DNA of 64,000 nt. It comes from Amycolatopsis marina. Lineage in GTDB: Bacteria > Actinomycetota > Actinomycetes > Mycobacteriales > Pseudonocardiaceae. Of this stretch, positions 9,350 through 17,920 are shown piece after piece. Within the stretch, counting starts at the first letter, position 1; each line of letters begins with the position of its first letter. The translations under genes and the position numbers were made by a program. The notes below the pieces were generated by a model. The model was not told the origin of the DNA, searched no databases, and saw only the letters and a list, made by a program, of their open reading frames with translations. Location of the stretch: the NCBI RefSeq assembly GCF_900111885.1, contig NZ_FOKG01000027.1, forward strand, positions 1 through 64,000, read 5' to 3'.

Positions 9350-9759
9350 AACCCGACCGTCCTTGTGGTCTAGACAGCGTTGCCGTCCCGCATGGTAGGA
9401 CCGTCCACAACTGACGCAGTAGGGCCCATGGTTGTGAGAGTGTGTCTGGTCGCGTGGTCATGGTGCTCCGTGGAACGCGGCCGACGAAGTCCCGCTGTCG
9501 AGGCGGCAGGGCGTCGAGCAGCGGAGCGGGACTGTCCCTGGAAGTCAGCGCCCTGGCGAGTCGAGATCGCGGACCCGAGTTCTCAGACAGACACTGAGAC
9601 AGGTTCCGTCCGTTTTGTCTTGAGCGGACACCGGCAAGCAGGAGTGGGTGATCACACGATCGACCCACAGGGCCAGCTACGACCGCTAGGATTCCGTCAA
9701 GGTGCGCCGGGAAGTCTGGTCGGCAAGAGTGTTGTCGACCGCAAGTTTGGAGATCGCCT
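9350..9759. other. 410-bp intergenic region holding one copy of a dispersed hairpin element
   Basis: The region lies between the divergent POT transporter and nhaA. The only open frame across it has poor codon bias and no domain. Positions 9479-9583 carry one copy of a ~105-bp repeat found in inverted orientation at 61334-61436; the rest probably holds promoters. Confidence 0.6.
9479..9583 (-). repeat. Dispersed ~105-bp hairpin element, copy 1
   Basis: Its reverse complement aligns almost end to end with 61334-61436, with scattered substitutions and one 3-bp gap. Blocks such as AGAACTCGGGTCCGC, CTGCTCGACGCCCTGCC and GCGGGACTTCGTC are identical or nearly so. The ends of each copy are mutually complementary (CCGC-ATC type against GATAGCGG), so the unit can fold on itself. 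No coding capacity. Likely a MITE or REP-like element. Confidence 0.7.
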
Positions 9760-10968
9760 GTGACTTCACCGGTACCACGCCGGCCCACCCAGACCGTGGC
9801 CGAGTTCGCCCGTTACCTGCGGACGGAGACCACAGGCGGGCTAATTCTGCTCGCCGCAACCGCGATAGCTCTGATCTGGGCGAACTCACCGATCGGCGAT
9901 GTGTACCGGACGATCCGCGACTTCGAACTCGGTCCCGAGCTGTTCCATCTGAACCTCACCATCGGGGAATGGGCCAAGGACGGTCTGCTCGCCATCTTCT
10001 TCTTCGTCGTCGGGCTCGAGCTCAAGCGCGAACTCGTGGTGGGCGAGCTCTCCAAGATCAAGCAGGCGGCGCTGCCGATCGTCGGGGCCATCGGCGGCAT
10101 GCTGATCCCCGCAGCTCTGGCGCTCTCGATCGCCTGGGGCGAGCCCGGGATCGACAAGGCGTGGGCCATTCCGGTCGCCACGGACATCGCCTTCGCGCTC
10201 GGCGTGCTGGCCCTGACCGGTTCGAACCTGCCCAGCTCCGCCCGGGTGTTCCTGCTTTCCCTCGCGGTTGTGGACGATCTCGGCGCGATCATCGTGATCG
10301 CCGTGCTCTTCACGGCGAGTTTCGACCTGGTCGCCGGAGCGATCGCACTGGTCGCGCTGGCGCTGTACGCGTTCCTGCAGCACAAGCGGGTGCGAACCCC
10401 CTGGCTGTACGTGCCGCTGGCACTGATCACCTGGATCGCCGTGCACTCAGCTGGCATTCACGCGACGATCGCCGGGGTGGCGCTGGGCCTGCTGACCCGC
10501 GTCCATGCCGACAAGGACGAGGAGCACGCACCCGCGGTCCGGTTGGAGCACCGGCTGCAGCCGTGGTCCGCCGGATTTGCGGTGCCGGTGTTCGCGCTGT
10601 TCGCCGCGGGCATCGAGGTCAGTGGTGAGTCGATGACAGAGGTGTTCACCACCAAGCTGCCGCTGGCGATCATGGCCGGCCTGCTCGCCGGCAAGTTGCT
10701 CGGCATCTTCGGGTTCAGTTTCCTCGCGGTGAAGCTGCGCATCGCGGACAAGCCCAAGGACGTCCAGTGGCGAGATATCGCGGCCCTCTCGGTACTCGGC
10801 GGGGTCGGGTTCACGGTGAGTCTGCTGATCACCGAGCTGTCCCTCGACGGCGAGGCGACAGAACTCGCGAAGGCAGCGGTCCTGCTGGCATCGGCGGCGG
10901 CGTCGCTACTGGCCGCGGCGATGCTGATCCGCCGGAGCAAGGCGCACGCTCACGAGGGCACGGACTGA
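9760..10968 (+). CDS. nhaA: Na+/H+ antiporter NhaA
   Basis: Exchanges external protons for internal Na+, protecting against sodium and alkaline stress. The protein has 402 aa. The essential aspartates are present: D142 in ATDIAFALGVL, and D172 and D173 in VVDDLGAI (E. coli D133, D163, D164). The helix following TDIAFALG, the unwound GGVGFTVSL segment and a His-containing tail fit the family. Start: GTG at 9760 with GGAG about 8 bp upstream. The last 12 codons and the sequence just after the stop are copied again 93 bp downstream. Confidence 0.95.
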   Translation: MTSPVPRRPTQTVAEFARYLRTETTGGLILLAATAIALIWANSPIGDVYRTIRDFELGPELFHLNLTIGEWAKDGLLAIFFFVVGLELKRELVVGELSKIKQAALPIVGAIGGMLIPAALALSIAWGEPGIDKAWAIPVATDIAFALGVLALTGSNLPSSARVFLLSLAVVDDLGAIIVIAVLFTASFDLVAGAIALVALALYAFLQHKRVRTPWLYVPLALITWIAVHSAGIHATIAGVALGLLTRVHADKDEEHAPAVRLEHRLQPWSAGFAVPVFALFAAGIEVSGESMTEVFTTKLPLAIMAGLLAGKLLGIFGFSFLAVKLRIADKPKDVQWRDIAALSVLGGVGFTVSLLITELSLDGEATELAKAAVLLASAAASLLAAAMLIRRSKAHAHEGTD

Positions 10969-11074
10969 ACCCGCGGAGGCGGCTGCACGCGGAGCGAGGA
11001 ACGAGCGAGGCCGATCCAACACCGCCGGAGCAAGGCGCACGCCCACGAGGGCACGGACTGAACCCGCGGAGGCG
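10930..11074 (+). repeat. 52-bp direct duplication of the nhaA 3' end
   Basis: Positions 10930-10981 (last codons of nhaA, stop and following bases) recur at 11023-11074 with a single C/T difference, offset 93 bp. The second copy is non-coding and looks like a recent local duplication. Confidence 0.9.
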
Positions 11075-11161
11075 CTGCGCTCGCGGTGACTTGCGGCAGT
11101 TCTTCGGCTCGGCGGGCGCGCCCGCCGAGCCCCGGTGAGTCGGTCATGGCACGATGAGCCC

Positions 11162-11683
11162 GTGAGCAGCCCCAAGCACCAACTCAACGATCATGACGGC
11201 GTGGGGTCCGTGCCCTACATCCCGCTGTCGCAGCCGGACGACACTGGCGGTGACCAGTCGATCGGCGCGCTCGTCAAGGACGCGACGCAGCACCTGTCAA
11301 CGCTGGTCAGGGCCGAGGTCGAGCTCGCCAAATCCGAGGTCGTCGGCGAGGCGAAGAAGGCTGTCAAGGGCAGCGTCTTCTTCATCATCGCCCTCGTCGT
11401 GGCGCTCTACAGCTCCTTCTTCTTCTTTTTCTTCCTCGGTGAACTGCTGTCCGAGTGGCTCCAGCGCTGGGCGGCGTTCGGCATCGTGTTCGCACTGATG
11501 CTCGTCGTCGCGGCCGTGTTCGGCCTGCTCGGCTATAAGAGGTTCAAAAAGATCAAGGCACCGGAGCGCACCATCGACAGTTTCCGGGACACGGCCGCCG
11601 CGCTGAAACCCCGCAGGGAGACCGAGGAGCACTTCCCGGAACTCCGGGACACGGCCCAGGCGCCCGGTTCCGTCCGGGGCTGA
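11162..11683 (+). CDS. Phage-holin-X-like actinobacterial membrane protein
   Basis: A 173-aa protein of the putative actinobacterial Holin-X family (PF07332-like), equivalent in position to Rv3669. A hydrophilic N-terminus with a conserved amphipathic helix (LVKDATQHLSTLVRAEVELAK) precedes two transmembrane helices, the first ending in a run of six phenylalanines; a basic, polar tail follows. Despite the family name it is a chromosomal housekeeping-type protein, and its role is unknown. The GTG at 11162 fits better than the in-frame ATG further upstream. It is followed 9 bp later by the ephE-like gene, probably co-transcribed. Confidence 0.75.
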   Translation: MSSPKHQLNDHDGVGSVPYIPLSQPDDTGGDQSIGALVKDATQHLSTLVRAEVELAKSEVVGEAKKAVKGSVFFIIALVVALYSSFFFFFFLGELLSEWLQRWAAFGIVFALMLVVAAVFGLLGYKRFKKIKAPERTIDSFRDTAAALKPRRETEEHFPELRDTAQAPGSVRG

Positions 11684-11692
11684 CTGTCACAC

Positions 11693-12661
11693 GTGGCAGC
11701 ACCCGACCCGTCCAGTGTCCGGATCGAGGGTCCCTGGACACATCGCGACGTGTCCGCCAACGGCATCCGGCTCCATGTCACCGAGGCAGGCTCGGGCCCG
11801 CTGGTGGTGCTGCTGCATGGATTCGGCGGCTTCTGGTGGTGCTGGCGGCGTCAGTTGCTTCTACTCGCCGAGGCCGGGTTCCGCACGGTGGCAGTCGACC
11901 TGCGCGGGTACGGGGACTCGGACAAACCGCCGCGTGGATACGACGCCTGGACGTTGTCCGGTGACGTCGCGGGTCTGGTTCGCGCGCTCGGTGAGCCGCG
12001 TGCGCACCTGATCGGCCACGCCTGGGGCGGGATGCTCGCCTGGACGACTGCCGCACTGCATCCGAGGGTCGTCAGCTCGGTGAGTGTGCTCGGCGGAGCC
12101 CATCCGCTGGCCCTGCGCACCGCGATCGCGCGCACCGCGCTACACAGGCGAAAGACGAACCAGGCCAGAGCCCTCGGCCACCTGTTCCGGTTCCAGGTTC
12201 CGATGGCGCCGGAACGCGCACTGGTTCGCGCCGAAGCCGAAGCCGTCGAGTCCATGCTTCGCGACGCAGCCGGCTCGGGTTGGCAAGGCACTCCGGACTT
12301 CGTCGACACAGCCGCGAAGCTACGACAGGCGATGCTCGTCCCCGGCGTGGCGCACAGCGCGCTGGAGTACTACCGGTGGGCGTTCCGTGCCCAGTTCCGT
12401 GGCGAGGGAAGGCGGTTCGTCGACGCCGTCGACACCCGCGTGAAAGTGCCCGTCCTGCAACTGCACGGCACCGACGACCCGGTCCTGCTCCACGGGACCG
12501 CACTGGCCTCGGCTCCGTGGACAGGCCCGCGTTCGCGGTTCGAGTCCCTCGCCGGCGTCGGCCACTTCCCGCACCTGGAGTCTCCCGACGACACGGGTGC
12601 CGCGCTGCTGGGTTTCCTGCACTCGGTGCCGCGAGATGGCGGTACTCAGCGACGTTGTTGA
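11693..12661 (+). CDS. ephE: Alpha/beta-fold hydrolase, EphE-like, with alanine at the nucleophile position
   Basis: A 322-aa alpha/beta hydrolase in the position of the Rv3670 epoxide hydrolase homologue. Visible elements are the oxyanion HG (VVLLHGFGGFWW), the DLRGYGDSDKP loop, an acid in HGTDDPVLL, and the C-terminal catalytic His in GVGHFPHLESPD. At the nucleophile elbow, where active epoxide hydrolases have GHDWGG, this protein reads GHAWGG: the Asp is Ala. It may be catalytically dead or use another residue. It is convergent with marP. Confidence 0.8.
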   Translation: MAAPDPSSVRIEGPWTHRDVSANGIRLHVTEAGSGPLVVLLHGFGGFWWCWRRQLLLLAEAGFRTVAVDLRGYGDSDKPPRGYDAWTLSGDVAGLVRALGEPRAHLIGHAWGGMLAWTTAALHPRVVSSVSVLGGAHPLALRTAIARTALHRRKTNQARALGHLFRFQVPMAPERALVRAEAEAVESMLRDAAGSGWQGTPDFVDTAAKLRQAMLVPGVAHSALEYYRWAFRAQFRGEGRRFVDAVDTRVKVPVLQLHGTDDPVLLHGTALASAPWTGPRSRFESLAGVGHFPHLESPDDTGAALLGFLHSVPRDGGTQRRC

Positions 12662-12715
12662 TCTTGCTTGGTGGTACTTGCAGGCCCACCAAGCCCTGGT
12701 GGTGCGGAGGCACGA

Positions 12716-13900
12716 TCAGGTGGTGCAGGGGCCGGTGCCTACTCGGGAACCCCAGCCGGGTGCGGCCTGGATCTCCGGCCGGACCTCATCGGCGGTCAGG
12801 ACGAACCCGGTGTCGCGATCCTCCACCGAAGCACCGAAGACCACACCGATCACCCGTCCCTGTGGATCCACGATCGGGCCGCCGGAGTTTCCGCTGCGGA
12901 CCTGACCCCGCACGGTGAACACATCCCGTTCGACAGTCTTCGAGTCGTAGATGTCGGGCCCACGCAGATTCACCCTGGCCCGTACCCGCGCCGCTGTTGC
13001 CGTGTACGGACCGTCGAGCGGGTAGCCGAGCACGATGGCGTCATCGCCTGCCTGTGCCGAGCTGGGCGCAAGACGCAATGTCGGCGCCTCGAGACCGGGG
13101 ACCGCGAGCACCGCGACGTCGGTGTCCGGGTCATAGTGCACGACCCGGGCGGCCAGCCTGCCCTGCGGCGTTTCCACGGCGACATCCTCGGTGCCCGCCA
13201 CCACGTGCGCGTTGGTCATCACGCGCTGGGGCGCGACGACGAATCCGCTGCCCTCCAGTGACCGGGAGCACGACGGCGCGGTGCCCCGGATCTTCAGCAC
13301 ACTGTCCTGCAGTTCGCGGACGGTGGACGTGGCCTGCAGTCCCGGGTCGGGCGGCTCGATCTCACTGATCGGGGCGCGCTCGAACGGGTTGACGATCGAG
13401 GGAAAGCCTGATTCGTCGAGCAGCTTCCGCAGCTGGTTGGGCAGGCCCTGTGCCTGTGCGGGCATGACCTCGTTGACGCCACCGAGCACCGAGGAGTTGT
13501 TGATCGCGGAAGCAAGACCGGGCAACCCCGCCACGCTCGTCAGCGGCAGTGCGATCAGCCACGCGACCACGAACACCACAGCGCCCTGCACGACGGCACC
13601 GAGCGTGTTGTCCACGCCGGACAGTTTCGGCGAGCGGATCCGGCGCTTGATCTTGTTCCCGGTCCACACCCCGAGCGTCTCGCCGAGGGCCACCAGGAAC
13701 ACCACCGTGGCCACGGCGAACGCCACCCTGGCCGCGGGGTTCTGGAACAGGTCCACCACGAGCGGGGCGAGCTTGATACCGACGACAGCGCCGAGAATCA
13801 CACCGAGGAAGGCAGGCAGCGCGATCACGACGCCCTGCCTCGCTCCGGAGAGGGCGGCGAGCACCGCGAGCAGCACCACCAGGATGTCGACCCAGTTCAC
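12716..13900 (-). CDS. marP: Acid-resistance membrane serine protease MarP
   Basis: A trypsin-fold periplasmic protease tethered to the membrane; in mycobacteria it maintains intracellular pH during acid stress, partly by activating a peptidoglycan hydrolase. It has 394 aa: four N-terminal helices of a CvpA-type domain (1-125), a linker, then the protease. The triad is complete: H232 in TNAHVVAG, D261 in DPDTDVAVL, S339 in RSGNSGGPI. C211 and C392 match the redox disulfide of the M. tuberculosis enzyme. Its start overlaps the stop of the NUDIX gene by 4 bp, so it is translationally coupled as last gene of the nth-tlpA-NUDIX-marP operon. Confidence 0.95.
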   Translation of the reverse strand: MNWVDILVVLLAVLAALSGARQGVVIALPAFLGVILGAVVGIKLAPLVVDLFQNPAARVAFAVATVVFLVALGETLGVWTGNKIKRRIRSPKLSGVDNTLGAVVQGAVVFVVAWLIALPLTSVAGLPGLASAINNSSVLGGVNEVMPAQAQGLPNQLRKLLDESGFPSIVNPFERAPISEIEPPDPGLQATSTVRELQDSVLKIRGTAPSCSRSLEGSGFVVAPQRVMTNAHVVAGTEDVAVETPQGRLAARVVHYDPDTDVAVLAVPGLEAPTLRLAPSSAQAGDDAIVLGYPLDGPYTATAARVRARVNLRGPDIYDSKTVERDVFTVRGQVRSGNSGGPIVDPQGRVIGVVFGASVEDRDTGFVLTADEVRPEIQAAPGWGSRVGTGPCTT

Positions 13901-14625
13901 TCCGGCTCCCTATCGTGCCGCCCGGCCACGCCCGACGTCAGCGACGCCGTTCGCGCCGCGTGTTCGGCCAACGCTACGTCAAGCTCCCGCACATCCGACT
14001 GGTCCCACTCCCGCTCCCATCCGCCGAGGCCGAGCAACACCGAGAGCAGCCCCGCGGTGAACCCCCAGACGAACAGGCCGCCGACCTCGAAGGCAGGCCC
14101 CTGCCAGCCCATGTCACCCCGCCGAACCTGGAACCGGTTCGCCGGGTCGACCAGTTCGGCGACGGGGACCCTGGCGACGGCTGCCGTCTCCCCCGGGTCC
14201 ACGGCGTGCACAGGGGAGGACACCTTCCAGTGCGCCAGCACCGGCGTCACCGCGAATCCGGAGACCGGGACGTAAAGCTCGGGCAGCAACGCGACGGGAC
14301 GCACCCCGGACGGGTCGACGCCGGTCTCCTCCTCCGCCTCACGCACGGCGGTCGCGACCGGCCCGTCGTCGGCCTCGTCGGTTGCACCTCCGGGAAAGGC
14401 CACCTGCCCGGCGTGCGAGCCGAGCGTCTCGGCTCGGCGTAGCAGCAGCACGTCGGGGCCCTGCTCGTCCTCGCCGAACAGCACCAGGACGGCGGCAGGC
14501 CGCGTGACCGCGCCCGCGGGCGGGCTGAACCGGGTGAACGTCCGGTGGTCAAGCTCGTCGGCGACCTCGACCAGGCCGCGCAGCCACTCGGGCACCGTGC
14601 CCGCAGGCGCCAGTCGTCCGGTCAC
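13897..14625 (-). CDS. NUDIX hydrolase, CoA pyrophosphatase type
   Basis: A 242-aa NUDIX enzyme predicted to cleave CoA or related nucleotides to 4'-phosphopantetheine and 3',5'-ADP. The upstream CoA signature (VLLLRRAETLGSHAGQVAFPGG) and the Nudix helix ending in REAEEETGVDP are present. Length and C-terminus (WGFTAGLL, with a conserved Trp-Gly) match actinobacterial Rv3672c-type proteins. It starts at a GTG overlapping the tlpA stop (GTGA) and overlaps marP by 4 bp. Confidence 0.9.
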   Translation of the reverse strand: MTGRLAPAGTVPEWLRGLVEVADELDHRTFTRFSPPAGAVTRPAAVLVLFGEDEQGPDVLLLRRAETLGSHAGQVAFPGGATDEADDGPVATAVREAEEETGVDPSGVRPVALLPELYVPVSGFAVTPVLAHWKVSSPVHAVDPGETAAVARVPVAELVDPANRFQVRRGDMGWQGPAFEVGGLFVWGFTAGLLSVLLGLGGWEREWDQSDVRELDVALAEHAARTASLTSGVAGRHDREPE

Positions 14626-15230
14626 GCGGTACCTCCGTACCTCTCGACGGCCGCGCGGACCGACCGCACGTCGGTGAGCAGACGCGGGTCCTCAATGAAC
14701 CGCACCTCTCCCGACGCGGTCACGAGGTACGACGCGGGCAGTGCCTGAGGCACCTTCAGCGCCGTACGGATCGGGCCGTAGTCACCGGTGTCGTACACGG
14801 CGGGAAGACGCACGTCGAGGTCCCGCAGCAGCTCGAGACCGGCACGGCGGCCACTCGCGACCTGCACTGTGAGTACGTCCACCGAATCCGGCAGCGCGGC
14901 GTACTCCTGCAGCACGGGCAACTCCTCCCGGCACGGTTGACACCAGGTCGCCCAGAAATTCACCAGCGTGGTGCGTCCGCCCAGCGCGCTTCCGAGCGCG
15001 ACCTCGGTCCCGTCACCGAGACAGGTCGCCGTGACATCGCGGAGCTGGGGGACCGCCTGGCCGCCCTGTGCGGGCGCAGGACACGGAGCGAGACGGGCTT
15101 CGGCCCGAAGTCCGCCCAGGTCCTCCTCGGGGCCCGCTGGCGCAGGATCCTCGCCTCTTGGCAACAGGGCGACGATGAGCGCGAGGACCAGCACACCCAG
15201 CCCGAGGGCCCAGCTCGTCGCCCTGGTCAC
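14622..15230 (-). CDS. TlpA-family membrane-anchored thioredoxin-like protein
   Basis: A 202-aa thiol-disulfide oxidoreductase with one N-terminal signal anchor (LGLGVLVLALIVALL) and an extracytoplasmic thioredoxin fold. The active site is FWATWCQPCREE (CxxC), and the cis-proline is in ALPASYLV. An extra Cys pair (APCPAPAQ and TATCLGDG) is typical of the Rv3673c group. The GTG at 15230 overlaps the nth stop. It lies in an operon with MarP, whose protease domain carries a disulfide, so it could help keep that disulfide correct; this is inference. Confidence 0.9.
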   Translation of the reverse strand: MTRATSWALGLGVLVLALIVALLPRGEDPAPAGPEEDLGGLRAEARLAPCPAPAQGGQAVPQLRDVTATCLGDGTEVALGSALGGRTTLVNFWATWCQPCREELPVLQEYAALPDSVDVLTVQVASGRRAGLELLRDLDVRLPAVYDTGDYGPIRTALKVPQALPASYLVTASGEVRFIEDPRLLTDVRSVRAAVERYGGTA

Positions 15231-16027
15231 GCGTCTGCCACCAGCGCGAGCAGGTGTTCCCGCTCCGGCCCTTTGACCAGCTTGGCAGCCTCGTCGAATT
15301 CGGTGGGGCCGGCGCCGAACGCCGGGCAGTCGCGGGCGAGCGGACAGGCACCGCAAGCCGGTTTACGCGCGTGACAGACCCGGCGGCCGTGGAAGATCAC
15401 CCGGTGCGAGAGCATCGTCCACTCCTTGCGCGGAATCAGCTCGCCGACCGCCTGCTCGACCTTGACCGGATCCTCCAGATCGGTCCACCCCCACCTGCGC
15501 ACCAGCCTGCCGAAGTGGGTGTCGACGGTGATTCCCGGCACATCGAAGGCGTTGCCGAGCACGACGTTCGCGGTCTTGCGGCCCACCCCCGGAAGGGTGA
15601 CGAGGTCGTTCAGCTTGGCCGGTACCTCGCCGTCGAACCGCTCCACCAGTGCGGCGCCGAGTCCCATCAGAGCGGACGCCTTGTTCCGGTAGAAGCCGGT
15701 CGGCCGGATCAGCTCCTCCAGTTCCGCCCGCTGCGCCCCCGCATAGTCCGTGGCGGTCGGATACCTGCTGAACAGGGCAGGTGTCACCTCATTGACGCGC
15801 TTGTCAGTGCACTGGGCCGAGAGCACCACGGCGACGATCAGCTCCAGTGGTGTGCGGAAGTCGAGTTCGCAGTGCGCGTCCGGGTACGCCTCGTCGAGGC
15901 GTCGCTTCATGCGCCGGGCGCGCCTGACCAACGCAAGACGGCTTTCCCCAGCGTCACCCTTCCGGGGGACCCGGGCAGCTCGGGAAGTGTTGCCCTTTCG
16001 GGGGGCGTTACGGGCGACAGATGACAC
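15227..16027 (-). CDS. nth: Endonuclease III (base-excision DNA glycosylase/AP lyase)
   Basis: Removes oxidised pyrimidines and nicks the abasic site. Of 266 aa, the core from about residue 36 matches Nth: helix-hairpin-helix LPGVGRKTANVV with catalytic K151, catalytic D169 in VDTHFGRL, and the 4Fe-4S ligands C-x6-C-x2-C-x5-C (CHARKPACGACPLARDC). The extra basic N-terminus (RKG repeated, residues 1-35) is unusual; a start at 15909 would remove it. First gene of the nth-tlpA-NUDIX-marP operon. Confidence 0.95.
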   Translation of the reverse strand: MSSVARNAPRKGNTSRAARVPRKGDAGESRLALVRRARRMKRRLDEAYPDAHCELDFRTPLELIVAVVLSAQCTDKRVNEVTPALFSRYPTATDYAGAQRAELEELIRPTGFYRNKASALMGLGAALVERFDGEVPAKLNDLVTLPGVGRKTANVVLGNAFDVPGITVDTHFGRLVRRWGWTDLEDPVKVEQAVGELIPRKEWTMLSHRVIFHGRRVCHARKPACGACPLARDCPAFGAGPTEFDEAAKLVKGPEREHLLALVADA

Positions 16028-16323
16028 CCCGCTAGCCTACGGGCGACGTCCGACCCTTCGGCGAAGCACTCCTCGCCGTTGAGCCGCACGTGGGCATCTG
16101 CCGGTGCCCGGGGCCGCTGCGCAGCGCGAAATGCGTCCGCAGCGACACGCCACAACGAACCTTGGCGCAAAAGATCGAGCGCCATCAGCGAGGATCTGGA
16201 GTCGATGAGGCTGACGCCACACGCAATGCCGGGATCGAAGCAGGCGATACCGGCCGTGTCGGTCGGACTGGTCAAGTCGGCCGCGCACCACGCTGGTGTC
16301 GATGCGGACGCGACGGGAGCGAA

Positions 16324-16575
16324 ATGACTGTCTGGTTCGTGATCGCCGTTCCACTTGTGATCATGTTCTTCGCGCTGGCGATGGAGCGCGTGGAACACCG
16401 CCTCAGCAACGTCACGGTGCGTGAGGAAGAGGTCGAGGAGTTCCTTGAGCAGGCGCAGCCGAACGAGGTCAGGGCGCTGTACGGCCACGGAATCGGCCGG
16501 GCGCTCGAACTGTTCAGGCTCCGCAGGCTCGGCGGAAGGGCAGCCAAGCTACGCCCCCGTAAGGCGCGGGGTTAG
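16324..16575 (+). CDS. Small membrane protein (Rv3675-like)
   Basis: An 83-aa protein with one N-terminal transmembrane helix (FVIAVPLVIMFFALAME) and a charged cytosolic region: an acidic EEEVEEFLEQ segment followed by a very basic Arg/Lys tail. Its place just upstream of crp matches Rv3675 in mycobacteria. Function unknown. The ATG at 16324 gives the helix directly at the N-terminus; longer readings add improbable sequence. Confidence 0.7.
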   Translation: MTVWFVIAVPLVIMFFALAMERVEHRLSNVTVREEEVEEFLEQAQPNEVRALYGHGIGRALELFRLRRLGGRAAKLRPRKARG

Positions 16576-16796
16576 GCTCCTCCGTCGGGCGTGTTCACCG
16601 CGGACCCGCACTGAACAGGCGGTATCCGCGAGAATGCGTTCGGTGAGTTGTAGCGTCACCCGCCCGGGCGGGATTGCCAACGCTACGGCGAGCCAGCAAA
16701 GCGCCATTCCCGGCACGCCCTAGACTGCACGTAGTGACCGGCGACACGCTCCTCCGCCCGAGGATCGCGGCTCGCCACACAATGAGGAGGCACGAG

Positions 16797-17471
16797 GTGG
16801 ACGAGACCCTGGCCCGGGCGGGCATCTTTCAGGGTGTGGAACCGGCAGCAGCCGAGGCGCTCGCGCAGACCTTGGAGGCTGTGGAGTTCCCCCGGGGCCA
16901 CGTGATCTTCAACGAAGGCGAGCCCGGCGACAAGCTGTACATCATCCAGTCCGGCAAGGTGAAGATCGGCCGCAAGTCCCCGGACGGCAGGGAGAACCTG
17001 CTCGGGATCTTCGGTCCGTCGGACATGTTCGGCGAGCTGTCGATCTTCGACCCTGGACCCCGCACATCCAGCGCGACAACGGTGACCGAGGTCCGTGCCG
17101 TGACGATGGACCGCGCCGCGCTCCGGCAGTGGATCTCCACACGGCCGGAGATCGCGGAGCAACTGCTCCGTGTGGTGGCACGTCGCCTGCGCCGGACCAA
17201 CAACATGGTCGCCGAACTGATCTTCACCGATGTTCCAGGCCGGGTGGCCAGGGCGCTGCTGCAGCTCGCACAGCGGTTCGGCAGCCAGGAGGCCGGCCTG
17301 CTTCGGGTCACGCATGACCTGACCCAGGAGGAGATCGCCCAGTTCGTCGGCGCTTCACGCGAGACCGTCAACAAGGCGCTCGCCGACTTCGCGCACCGTG
17401 GCTGGTTGCGCCTGGAAGGCAAGAGTGTCCTGATCCTGGACCCGGAACGGCTGGCTCGCAGGGCGCGGTAG
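16797..17471 (+). CDS. crp: CRP/FNR-family cAMP receptor protein
   Basis: A global transcription regulator that binds cAMP and palindromic DNA sites. The GTG at 16797, six bases after AGGAGG, gives 224 aa, the length of M. tuberculosis Crp (Rv3676), which it resembles closely. The cyclic-nucleotide pocket is GELSIFDPGPRTSSATT, the central helix RLRRTNNMVAEL, and the HTH recognition segment DLTQEEIAQFVGASRETVNKAL. It is followed by a strong terminator and preceded by the Rv3675-like gene. Confidence 0.96.
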   Translation: MDETLARAGIFQGVEPAAAEALAQTLEAVEFPRGHVIFNEGEPGDKLYIIQSGKVKIGRKSPDGRENLLGIFGPSDMFGELSIFDPGPRTSSATTVTEVRAVTMDRAALRQWISTRPEIAEQLLRVVARRLRRTNNMVAELIFTDVPGRVARALLQLAQRFGSQEAGLLRVTHDLTQEEIAQFVGASRETVNKALADFAHRGWLRLEGKSVLILDPERLARRAR

Positions 17472-17537
17472 TACCGCGCGGCTGGGCTCGCACAGTCACC
17501 CGGCTGTGCGAGCCTGAGCACAGCTGTCTACGCATGA

Positions 17538-17581
17538 CAAAGGGCCGGGCGCCACCCCCGACGTGGCGCACCGGCCCTTTG
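17538..17581 (+). terminator. Terminator of crp
   Basis: An AAAGGGCCGG / CCGGCCCTTT stem with an inner GCGCCAC/GTGGCGC extension lies 65 bp after the crp stop. It is strong and well placed. Confidence 0.8.
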
Positions 17582-17882
17582 CCGTGCGCGGACCATCCCC
17601 CGACAGTCCGCGCTCCCCGCCCTCCGGTATTAGGCCCCGACCCGATCTCCGGAGGGAGATTGCGTTCGATCCAGCGATGTTCGATCGACCAAAGTTGAAC
17701 CTGCTGATTCAACCATCGCACGACCCCTACCCACTAACTCAAGGTCGTTCACCCTCAAGGACGCTTTTTCAGTCGGCTCGTTGCGCAACTTCGGCGCAAA
17801 ATCCGACTCTGTTACTCAACTGAGACCAAATTCGGCACGAGAGCGCGTCAGAGTGCACGTGACCGAGCCGACCACAAAACTA
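17582..17882. other. Intergenic region upstream of an MFS gene
   Basis: About 300 bp without a convincing gene. It becomes AT-richer toward the MFS start, includes a TTGCGC-aacttcg-GCGCAA inverted repeat at about 17781-17799, and ends in the CTGGTAC operator cluster. Probably promoter DNA. Confidence 0.5.
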
Positions 17883-17918
17883 CTGGTACCGACGTACCAG
17901 ATCTGTGCATACTGGTAC
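17883..17918 (+). promoter_or_regulatory. Operator cluster CTGGTAC/GTACCAG in front of the MFS gene
   Basis: CTGGTAC (17883-17889) and its inverse GTACCAG (17894-17900) form a 7-4-7 palindrome, and a third half-site CTGGTAC (17912-17918) ends 2 bp before the GTG. A repressor bound here would cover the promoter and start. No regulator gene is adjacent. Confidence 0.6.
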
Positions 17919-17920
17919 GC

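Noticed and set aside
9380..9763. 127-codon frame upstream of nhaA
   Set aside because: Covers a dispersed hairpin repeat and ends inside nhaA; no codon bias or homology.
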